In this document: piece by piece, positions 33,711 to 45,200 of the stretch
Layout: each line of letters starts with the position of its first letter
Position numbering within the stretch: the stretch's first letter is position 1
Origin: Hepsetus odoe
Taxonomy: Eukaryota > Chordata > Actinopteri > Characiformes > Hepsetidae
Assembly (NCBI GenBank): GCA_017165825.1
Contig: CM029379.1
Span: forward strand, 18,163,382-18,227,381
Direction of reading: 5' to 3'
Length of the DNA stretch: 64,000 bases
Notes under the pieces: generated by a model
What the model was told of the DNA's origin: nothing
The model's database searches: none
The model's input: the letters and a program-made list of their open reading frames with translations, nothing else
Translations under genes and position numbers: made by a program

Positions 33711-34374
33711 GTGTGTGTGTGTGTGCGTGTGTGTGCGTGTGCGTGTGTGCGCGCGCGCGTGTGTGCGTGCTGACAGGTATTCCTTCCAAACAAGTCACTT
33801 CAGTTCAGACGCAAAACATGAAGTCTTGATCGCTGAGGAGACACTGGTGGCTGAGTGGAGAATATCCATCCATCCATCCATTCATACATTCACTTCATTT
33901 ATTAATTCATTTATTTCATTTATTTATTCATTTATTAATTCATTTGGCTGAGTGGAGAATATCCATCCATCCATTCATACATTCACTTCATTTACTAATT
34001 CATTTATTCATCCACCCATTCATTCATCTATCCATCCATCCACCCATCCATCCACCCATCCATCCATTCATTCATTCATCTTTCGATCCATCCATTCATT
34101 CATTCATCTTTCGATCCATCCATTCATTCATTCATGTCAGTCTAAGGGCTGTTTATTTCACAAAGAAGAGTGCAGAACTGATCTGGAGGCTGAGATGTTC
34201 GGTTAGGCATAGCAGCAGCTTTATGTCTCCTTTCTCTTCTCTGGGAAACGTGGGAGCTACGTTTTGTGTAATGAAACACATCTTGATATCTAGACGGGAA
34301 CAGCAGCAGGAGATACAAGTGTGGAGCTCTCATAGTCATCTTTTGATCTTAAACCCAAATGTGCCTTTACATAT

Positions 34375-34417
<43 letters not shown>

Positions 34418-37400
34418 CGTGTGTGTGTGCGTGTGTCAGATACAAAAGATGCAGGAAATAAGTGCTGAACCCTTTATCTCTCATATTCATCGTTTGATTA
34501 TAATTATTTATTGATTTATTTAATGAAATCAGCCTTCCAGCTTTTATTACACAAGGTAAAAGAGCATGTGTGTATTTAGGTCTTTCCAGGGACAAAATAT
34601 CTCCAGGTGGATGGAAATTCCAATTTCACCAGAAATATTGTAAAATCACCAAGGCTTCTCTGACACCTTGACACCTCCTGTGACCCTGAAGCTGTTGGTA
34701 TTCCAGTGGAACACATGGACACTTTGATATGATTGGGACATTTTGCCTGGAGTCTTGGACCGAAGAAGCTGTTTAATGGAAAAAGGAAAAGGCCTCCGAG
34801 TAAATGGATGGTCAGATAAATGCAGCACAGCACTGTTGGGTTACAGTAATACAAAAGGCAATCACAAATACCTCGTATGTGCAGAACTGCAAACACATCT
34901 GGTGGTTGATTTTGAAAGGTGCTGGGCGTTTTCTGGTAAGTGAAGGAGTGCACTTGCAGTGTTATTGCAGCATTATTACCCCGGAGTGCAGGTGCATTCA
35001 CTTATGAAACACTTCGAAGCTAATTGAGATTTGCAAACAGAAATGCTCTTCAGCTACAGAACATGTATTTTACACTCTGTGATGAGAAAGTGTTCAGGGT
35101 GGAGTATGTCTAGGTGCTGGGAATGGAAAGGCTGTGAGGCACAGCTCTAATAACATGCTTACACCATCTCCAGGGGGCAGTACACACACATTCATTCTCA
35201 CTGTGGAGTTTCTGACACATTATATATTCCATATAGAAATCTGATTGAGGGCTGATTAACTTCACGTAAACAGCACACGTCCGTGTATGATGCAGCTGAA
35301 ACTGTCCACTAGGACTTCAATCAGATCATTTGTTATGCCTCTGTTCCCTTGAGGACCTACAGACCTCTTGAGCTGTGAGTAGCAATAAAATGACATCAGA
35401 TGGAAACAACTCGACTAGGGAACTTCAACGTTGTTATATACCAATGCACTCTGCTACAGCCAATGCAGCATAATGGCCATAGTTACAACTGTTTTATAAG
35501 AGAGGAGCAGAGGCAGAGCTGGAGGTTTCAGAATTAAAGATGCAGAGATTTGGACAGGATTAGAAATGAGTATATTAGAGGGACAGCTCAGGTTGGAAGA
35601 TTTGGAGATAAAGTTAGAGATGCAAAGTTGTTTTGGTTTGGACATGTGCAGAGGAGAGATGAGGATTATATTGGGAGGAGGTTGTTGAAGATGGAGCTGC
35701 CAGGAAAGAAGAGAAGAGGAAGACCACCAAAGAGGAGGTTTATGGATGTGATGAGAGAGGACATGCAGGTGGTCGGTTTGAAGGAGAAAGATGCAGAGGA
35801 CCGGAAGAAATGGAAATGGATGATCAGCTGTGGCGACCCCTAAATGGGAGCAGTCGAAAGAAGAAGAAGAAGAAGAAGAAGAAGCAGGGGTGTGGATGCC
35901 AATCATGTAGTTAGAAATGTGCCTCACTGACAACCTTTTATTTTGAAAATTATTTTGAAACCTTTTATTTTGCTATTTAAAAACTTTGAAGCATTTTAAT
36001 TTTTTGTTCTAAAAAGCAGATTACAGCTTTAGTACCTCCTGAATGGTAACAAGACAACAGTCTAACGCCGCAGTCACAGCCATATGATGAAAGAAATTGG
36101 CTAAGCTCACTATAAAATGTTTTTTTTATTAGCTTTAGAAAGTTGTTAACTGTTAACAGTTTTAACTATAATTAGTAAACAGAATGTGAAATACAGCTAT
36201 TACATCAGCAGTTCTTTTACATTTATGGTGTTTAGCTGATGCTCTTAGGCCGACCAACTTGCATTTCTTAACCACAGGGACAGTCTCCCTGGAGCAACTC
36301 AGGGTTAAGGGTCTTGCTCAGCAACCCAGTGGTGGTAGTGCTAGAGGTGGGATTCAAACCTGTGATCTCTTGGTCTGTAGGCGAGTGTCCTACCACTAGA
36401 CCACCACCACCCCAGAATTTCATATCTATGTTCTGTCCAGAGGATTTTGTAGTTTTTGAAGTTTTATAGCTACAACAGGTGGAAACAAACAAAAAAAAGA
36501 GCTTTGGATAAAAGGCTTCATTGGATTCATGCAAGAAAAAACAAAAAAACTAAGAGCCTTGGTGTGTCAGAGAGCCCTTTTGAAGTTTTAAGAATCGCCA
36601 CATAATTTAAAGGTTGCACAGCAAGCTGTCCCATAAGCCAGAGAGTCTGGTGTCTTTATCTTTTTTTTGTTATTATGTTTTAATATTTTTTTCAAACATT
36701 TTGTTTATGACATAAAATGTTCACTCTCACAAGAAAAGGTCATTTGACAAAAAATAATCTCATGCACCACAGTGAGTATGTAGACTGGCGAACACAAGTA
36801 TATTACACTTTAACTACAAAGTATTTTTTTAAAAAACACCCGAATAACATTTCATGGTCCGTATCCTACATTTGTATCGTTTCGTTTTGTCCTCTGTGGT
36901 TCACTGGCTGTCTCGCTCTGAAAGGCTCAGTCAACTGCCTGCAAAGTGTGTTTCCCACTGGACTCATAAGACCTGCTGCATGAGTGTGCAGAGATGCAAT
37001 CACAATGCAACTGGCAAAATCCCCACAGACAGAGATATCAGACTCTCCATCTGCGAGACTGTGTTCAAAGTTTTGGCCCAAACTTTGTGCTAATCATAAA
37101 AGTAGGATTTTCTGCATGAATCAATCGTGGGGGTGTAAACAGAGTCATTCAGAGTGGCTGATTGTAGGGAAACATATTGATTCAGATTTATTGGCACTGC
37201 TGGAAATAGGAACGGGATCACAGTTTCCACAAGACCTATGTAAATGTTTTATTTACTTTCCAAAAGGCTAATTGATCTGATTTTCTATATGTAATACTGA
37301 GGATAATAAAATAATGGTATATTTGAAAAAGGAAGTATTTTTGGCAACTATTTTGACTGCCTGCATTTGCCGTTCCTCTATAAATGGCTTTTTAGGTTCA

Positions 37401-40400
37401 GATCAAATCATAACGTGGTGTATTTAACTCGGGATCATATATGGTAACTCTCTTTGATGTAGCTTTTTGAAGCTTTGATGTAGCTTTCGAAGCTTTAAAC
37501 TCGGTGGCGGTGGTCTAGTTGTAGGGTACTTGCCTATGGACCGATGGCTCAGGAGGTCCCAGGTTCGAATCCCACCTCTAGCACTACCACCACTGGGTTC
37601 CTGAGCAAGACCCTTAACCCCGAGTTGCTCCAGGGGGACTGTCCCTGTAATTAGAACAGGGAAGTCGCTCTGGATAGCGACTGCTAAATGCCGTAAATGT
37701 AAACTCTTCCCATATCTGGTCTATCACTACCATTGTGATCAAATTTGACTTCTCAATCAGAACGCCTTGATTGATGTTGAACCATTTAATTGTACAGACA
37801 TTTTGGAAACTTGGAAACAAATTGTCCTTCACAGTATATGACAATCTACGTTTGCGATCTTAAATGTCAGAAACCACTTTAACAAGTCTGCCATTACTAA
37901 ACAACGAGTCTGAATTACTAGTTATTCTGGCTTTGTAGCTCCAGCTCAGCACATAGGAAGCAAACTTCAGGCACCAGACGTTCCTCGGCTGATTGACAGC
38001 ATTTGGTGTACAGAGGAAATTGCATTCATTTTGATCACTTCGAGTAAGACAGGTTATTTGCTGTGCATAAATCTCTTGGCCAGTCCCGAGCTGTAAAATA
38101 ATCCCTTTCTTCTCTTCTGTCTCACTGTCTGCTTTTTTGTCTGCTTTCCTTTAGCTCTATATGTCGTGCAGGTATGCTGATATCTACTGGGAGAGGAAAA
38201 AAACACTACAGTGTTAAATGCTGGCCTTTTAGTATGGATCAATAGCTTTGTCAAATGAATGGACCAAAGCATGTATGGGTGATTTAATACCTTTTAAAGG
38301 CACTCGGTGCTTGCGTGTATCGATATGGGCTCTTCGGGGGAAACGTATTGGGAGAGGACTTCCAATCACATACTCAGGTCAGATGGTGATTAAATGCTCT
38401 ATTAAGAACATTAATGCAATAACATTCGCTGAGATGGCTGGACATGCATGATGGTGGCTGAGTGACCGGCAAATACAGACAAGACTCTGTCAGATTGTAC
38501 TTGAGTCGATGGCTTTAGACGGCAGGCTATTTTTGCGCTTCGTTTTTTCAAAAGCACACCAGGCTTAGACAAGCGGAAAGTGCTAAGCCTTGAGCCCACC
38601 CTCTATCAGGCTGCCATCCTGAGTTAAAGCAAAGCCAGGAGATCGGCAAACAAATAAACCAGCAGCCAAACCAAACAAACAGGCTCCCAAAGCAGTGGTC
38701 AGCCCAGATGCTGTGCTGCTGGAAATGCTCTTAAAAGTTAAAGTTGCTCAATGATTCTTTGCTCAGGCTTACGCTTCCAGGACAATGCTTGTCATTATGT
38801 GACGGCTCTTGAGAATCAGTTCTGAAATTATGCTTTTAACAAGTCATATGCTGTAAAGTGCTTTAATGAAACACAAGAGGTTCTTCTGCACCGTCGCATC
38901 AATAAACTCTTTTCCGTGATTCTTTTATTTGACAATAAAAGACTAGTTGCCCAAAAGACATGAAGTGAAAGTGACTATTTGTCATTGTGAAACACAGCAA
39001 AGTTCACAATGAGACACAACAAAATGCTTCCTCTGATTTTCAAACACACACGTGGCAGCTATTTAAAGTGTCCGAGGAGCAGTGATGGGGACAGTACCTT
39101 GCTCAAGGGTACCTCAGGGCAACATGCTGGTTTGGGATTCGAATCCATGACCTTCCAATCCTGGGGCCTAGTCCCTAACCACAAGGCCACTCCACGTTAT
39201 CAAATTGTTGTCAATGTCAGTAAGGCTCAGTGTGTCTGTTTCACCAGTGAATCCAGTCCAGCCTTCTATGAGCTAAATCTCATCTCATGACTCATCCATA
39301 TTCATTCATAGAATGTTTGATGACTTTATAAATGCCCAAGTGCCACTAATGGGGTTTCTACTGAAGTAATGTTCTTGCCGTGATATGTATAATACAGTCA
39401 GTTTTTTGATTAATGGATAATATGTTAATAAAATCTTTTTTAAATGCTTGAAGGTGACATTAACACTTGTAGAAGGGGCTATTTGCCATTCTGTTCTGTA
39501 AACTGATCTACATGAGGGTTTACTGTTTCAGGACCGGCTTCTAATACAGAAGTTAATGCCTAAAACAATTTTTAGTTAAATTTAATTTAATTTAATTGAA
39601 AAAGCCTTCCTGTACTCAAATAAATAAGACAACGCTAGCACAATCAGAATAGATGTTCAAAAGTATGTAGACAGCTGACCCATCACACTCACATGTTAAC
39701 TTGCTGGACATCCCCTTTAAAAACCAGGGACTTTAATATAGAGTTGGCTCACCCTCACCCCCACTCCCACCCCACCCCATGAAGTGACACAACCTCTTGG
39801 CCTGATTTCAGAGACTCTGTAGTGAGTGGTGCCACTGTTTACTTTTTACAAAATTGACATTCAGCAGCCCTGTGAATTTGCATGGTCTTCCTTTTTATGG
39901 CTGAGCTGCTGTTATTCCAGGCTGAGCTGTTATTGTTCCTTGCCACTGTCAGTTCTGCCTTAAAGTTGACAGACTCAGCAGGCCAGAAATTTCATGTGGC
40001 AAAGGTGGCATCCTAAAAAGATCTTTTCTACTGCCAGTGTTTACTTATGGAAATCACATGGGTGTGTCCTTGATTTTATACACTGAGACATCCACATATT
40101 TTTGGCCATATAGTGTAACTGGGAGTCTGGAAAATGTGTTTGGTGTTTGAGAATTTAAAATCCTATTTATTACAGTACATGTGCAGGAAATCAGACTCAA
40201 AAGTTCCTTAAAGGAGCACTTACTGCAAGTTTATATAGGGAATACATGGGGTTTGCATTATCATCTTTCTGTTTTAAAGGCAATTTTCAATCCTAAAATG
40301 TAACAACCGTTTGCTGCTTTTCACCGGGAGCTCATTGCAGGAGATTGACTGAAAAAAACATTCTTCATGTTTATGATTATCAAAAAAATATTGTTTATAT

Positions 40401-42223
40401 TGCCACCGTTTCACCATTATTTAACAAAGGATGGAAAAGTGAACCTGCCAATACAGAAGAAATAAAGCAAAGAAAGAAATAAATCTAAGCCTTTAGATGT
40501 GGAACCTACTCCATCATTCATAACATTGCTGAAGATTGCCGAATGGTGATCACATGACCCGTCACAAATTAGCACCCGGTTATTAGTGGTTGAAATACCA
40601 TAAAAAGAAAAGCCATATCTAAGCCAGACAACCTGCCCGGAGTCCAAGCTTCTCACCAGTGCTCAGTCACTCATTCATTTTTAATGATTTTCCATTAAAT
40701 CGTAATGGGCAATGCTGCTTATCGATCCTTTAAAGTCAGAAACACAAGCGCACTTGCGTAACCAGCGGCGTACAGCAGTGTCAAAGCAGTTACATCAACG
40801 AATGAGGAATGGCAGGAAGCTAATCGAGGTTTAACGTGTTTGGTACTCACTAGAAACTCCACGTCTCAGACACATTTGTTGTTTCTGCTGCTGTGAGGCA
40901 GCAAATGTCAGCAGATTGGTGTAATTTCAATGAAATGTTTGCCTAGCGCAAGCGCATGTCAGCACAGCTTAACTCAGGGAAGAGGAGCGTGAATCAAATT
41001 TGTGAAGACATCACTCTCGCCCAGACTGTCTTCCTTTAAGATAATGTTGAATCTTCTTGACAGAGATGGTGTTCGCTTTTTCACAATAATCTAGCACTTA
41101 TTCCACTGCTGCCCTGCTAATATCTCATATCAGCAGCTTTGTATTGCTTTCCACCGCAGTAACCCAGATCTAGTGAAATTGACATTGTTCAGTGAAGGCC
41201 ATAAGGAACTGTAAGGTACGCTGCTTTTGAAGGATGGGCTGCTTCTTTAGAGAGATCAAGCAGTACTTGATGCAATTGTTTTTTAAAGCCTTTGATGCCC
41301 TCTAATTGCACTATCCGCCCTGGCAAGCACTTTAATGTAAGAATAGTTTCAAAATAAAGCTGTAAACTGTTGCATGTAAATGGGTTTGTTCATTGCACAT
41401 TTCTGGAATACATGCTCTGTAGCCTGCAATGTCAGGGTTAAGAAAATCTTTCATGAGGTTACAGGAAGACATAGGCTTAGTCTTAGAAAATTCTTCTTAC
41501 ACATAAATGAAGCACTGAAACACAGAACCTTTGCTGTGTTACTTGCAGAAAAAATCAGAAGCAGATCTTTAAATAAGACGAGTTTTTAAAGCACATCCCA
41601 GAGATCCTTAACCAGAGATCCGGTTAGAGGCAAAGTCGACACCTCAGCGCCTGATGCATCATCCTGCTGAAAGAGGCCACTGTCATTAATGAATATGGTG
41701 CCCTTGAAGGGTATACCAAATAGGAGGTGCAATTTTTTTTTTGTATTATTCGTCAGGTCTATGTCTTAACACTTTCTCACAGGCCTACGGACAATTCTCT
41801 TGATTAGATGGATTAGTTTTCAATCTCAGCTGTGAGACCTCATATCGACAACTGTGTGACAAGTGGACTCCAATCACTGTGGAAGCATCTGAAGGACATT
41901 CAGAGAAGCGGGATGTCACAGAGCTCACTAGTCATAAAAAGTGTGCTAACAAGGGATCTGATTTCTTATCTTAAAGAAATAGTTCATGCTTCAATTAAAA
42001 AGAAATAACAAAGCAGCCACATTTTTTGCTTTGTCTTTGTAGAGCATTGGATGTAGATTAAGGGGGGGACAAAATTAATTGATTTTAAGATGAGCCTGCA
42101 CTCATCTTCGTATTACAGGTGCAGAAGCATTCTTTCTTTACATATATTTATTGAAGACAGACAGACAGACAGTTAGGTAAGTAGATAGATGGACAGACTG
42201 ATAGATAGATAGATGGACAGACT

Positions 42224-42288
<65 letters not shown>

Positions 42289-45200
42289 GTAGACAGACAG
42301 GTAGACAGATAGATAGATATCCTTATCATCGTGTGTGTGAGTGAGAATATATGCACCCGGACTGTGAGAGCTAATGCATACAGCATACAGCACAGCTGTC
42401 ATTTCTCTTTGCTTTTCCGAATGCGAGGTCACCTAGAGTGCTCTAAATGTGCCTCCAAATAACCTCGTCTGTCCTAGAAAAATAATTGACTGATGAACAG
42501 GCTGTGCACAGCCTACACTACACCTCCTGCACTACTGAAAGCCTCATATCATTAGAGATGAGCGCTATATAGGAAGTCTTCCCTGTGGGTGTCTTCCCAT
42601 GTGGTTTCATCATGCTATGCAAAAATGCAAGCATATAGTGCATTCAAATCCTGTTCCAGCAGGACTGCTAAGTTCTCTTGGATGTTTAAAATTTTAAGAC
42701 TCATTTCATTCTTTTTTTTTTCCATTTGTTTAAACTGAAAAGCAGCTAAGCTGTAAAAAGAGGTGTGTATAATAGAAACAGTTTATTAAATTCACGAAAC
42801 AAAGAAATAAGAAATGTGCAAAATTATTTCTTTTCGCACTGGTTCAGATGTTCAGTTAACTATACTTCTAATGAATCTAATATCTAATAAACACTGTAGC
42901 AGAGGCATGCTTCTTGGTGATATTACAGATGTTAGGAAGCGAAACATTGAGCATCACCAATACATGAGGAGCACAGCGTGGGAGTACTTAGTGAAAATTG
43001 TTTTTTTTAAAGTTTCCAATGAGTTTCAACCAGGGAAACGGCCAGGGCTCACTTTAGCTTTTTAGAGCTCTAATAAACTCCTTTCATCTTCCACATGATT
43101 GGGTGTTCATCATAAACCTCACACATTTATGTGCAAACAAAAGTTGATTTTTTCGTGTTGGAGCATGACATTAACACAACAATAAAAGCAGAACCCAAAA
43201 ACCTTTCCTTTTTTCTGTTCAAAAGCGAAGAATCTTTTGACATTATAAACACAGGCATTCCCTCCCTCGGGCAACGTAATGGCATCGTAATAATCTAAAA
43301 GTTGTTAGGGAGCACTCTGGTGGCTGCAAAGGCCGAAGCAGCCTCTCATGTCTCTTATTAGGTGAAGGCGGCACTGCTGCAACTTCAGATAAGCTAATTA
43401 GCTAATACTTTTTCCCCTCGTAGTCATGTCCTTGACAACTGATCCTTGGAAACCTGCTTTTGTGAAGCCAATTCTGTTTTGCAGAAGCAACATATAAACA
43501 AACATGAGCAAAACTCGCATTCTGCTGCTCTGTTCAAAGCAGAAATATGAGTTTCACTGAATGGAAAGCACTGCATAGTTTGGTCCCTTTGCTAAATACC
43601 AAACCAGAGAACTAACGAAAAAAATTAACTTAAAGATATAAATATACCATATTGTTAATTTTGAGAACATTTTATGGTTTAATTTTCATGACAGTTATCT
43701 CCAACAAACAGCTGTGCTCCAACTGGACTTGTGGGTTTTATGGACTTCTTGTTTCATCCTTTTTTGTTAAATGCATTATTTGTTTGCATTATTATTTGTA
43801 ATTATTCATTACGTACTTTATAAAGCAACTTTAGTGTACAGTTAATATATATGTAACTAATATATTTACCTGCTCAGTTACAAGAACACCCTTTTCCTGT
43901 ATGGGTTTCTTTTCTTTAGTGGTCACCTACCTTCTTCCTTAAGATCTAATAAACTGATGAGTTTAGTTCAAGCATCTAACATTCCCTGCCTGACATAAAA
44001 TGATCTGATTCTGCCAGTCAAGGACCTTTGAGGAAGGTAAGTAGCTGGAACATGTGAGGAATGATTGAAAAATAGTCTCTGCAGAAAGCTAGAGACTTCT
44101 AACGACTCCCCAGAACTCATCTGGATTCACGATTTACTTCAGACAGAATTCCTATCATGTTAGTGTTGAATTCTTTTGTTGAAAATGTAAAATTAACACA
44201 CTCAAATAAACTTGTCAGCCCAACTAAAGTTTTCCAAATAAGAATAATTCTTAAGCAGACGGCCATATTCCTGATTGCACCACCAAGTATAACCAAAGTA
44301 TAACCAAACTATTGCACCATGATTGGCTTTAATCCAGCTTAATGTGCCAAATTTTCACATTTGACTTTTTTGGATCAGTTTACTTAGAATATAAGAGTGG
44401 GCAGAAAGGTGCAATAGTACAGATTCTGCTACTTTATTTGTGCTCCTGAACTTGATCCACTGCCAGTCGCCTTTTACCTCATAAGCAGGAAACAGAAGCA
44501 TAAAATACAGCGTGTAAATATTGCATGAGGTATCTGAGGTTTATTGCAGCAGTCACTAGTTAACAGCGTAAAGTTGACGGTCATATGTAACTGTAACTGA
44601 ACTGCATGTGTGTGTGTGTTTGTTTGTGTGTAGGTATATGGCCATAATTCACCCACTGAAGCCTCATCTATCAGCCACAGCTACTAAAGTGGTGATCGTG
44701 TGTATCTGGGTGCTGGCCGTGGTGTTGGCTTTCCCCCTCTGTTTCTTCTCCACCATTAGAAAATTACCCAAGAGGACACTATGCTACGTGGCCTGGCCTA
44801 GACCCAGCGAGGACCCCTTCATGTAAGAGTATTTTAATGTATAATGTAGACTGATTCACATCTGTGTCCTCCGCAGAGTGTTTTTGACTATGCAGGGAAA
44901 TCTCAAATGACCCGATTAGACAGATACTTAACGTTTATAGATTCCTACCAAACATTAGCCTAATTAAAGTGATGGGTTTGCCAGATACCACAGTTCGCCA
45001 AAGTTGCTTTTGCGTGTTTTGTTGATTTCCTGTGAAAATCAGCTAAATGTAGGCCAATAGTTCTAGAAATTGTCTGAGCTACCATATTGGACATACACAT
45101 CGCACAACATATAAAGAATATAAAATGAACCCTCACTTTTTCACAGCCACATGCAGCAGTCAAATTTAGAAAATCACTTCGAAAATCAGCATGAGATTTG

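Noticed and set aside
33022..33798. 258-codon minus-strand frame opposite tacr3 exon 1
   Set aside because: It runs antisense to a certain GPCR exon and through GT and CT repeats; the lack of stops is explained by GC-rich coding sequence and repeats.
33343..33951. tacr3 frame continuing past the exon 1 donor
   Set aside because: After DR it reads Cys-Val repeats from the GT microsatellite; the true continuation YMAII is at 44634.
35454..35933. 159-codon minus-strand frame
   Set aside because: Antisense to the LINE ORF2 end at 35495-35885; Ser-rich part is the GAA tail.
42138..42432. YLSIYLSI repeat protein on the minus strand
   Set aside because: Translation of the GATA microsatellite.
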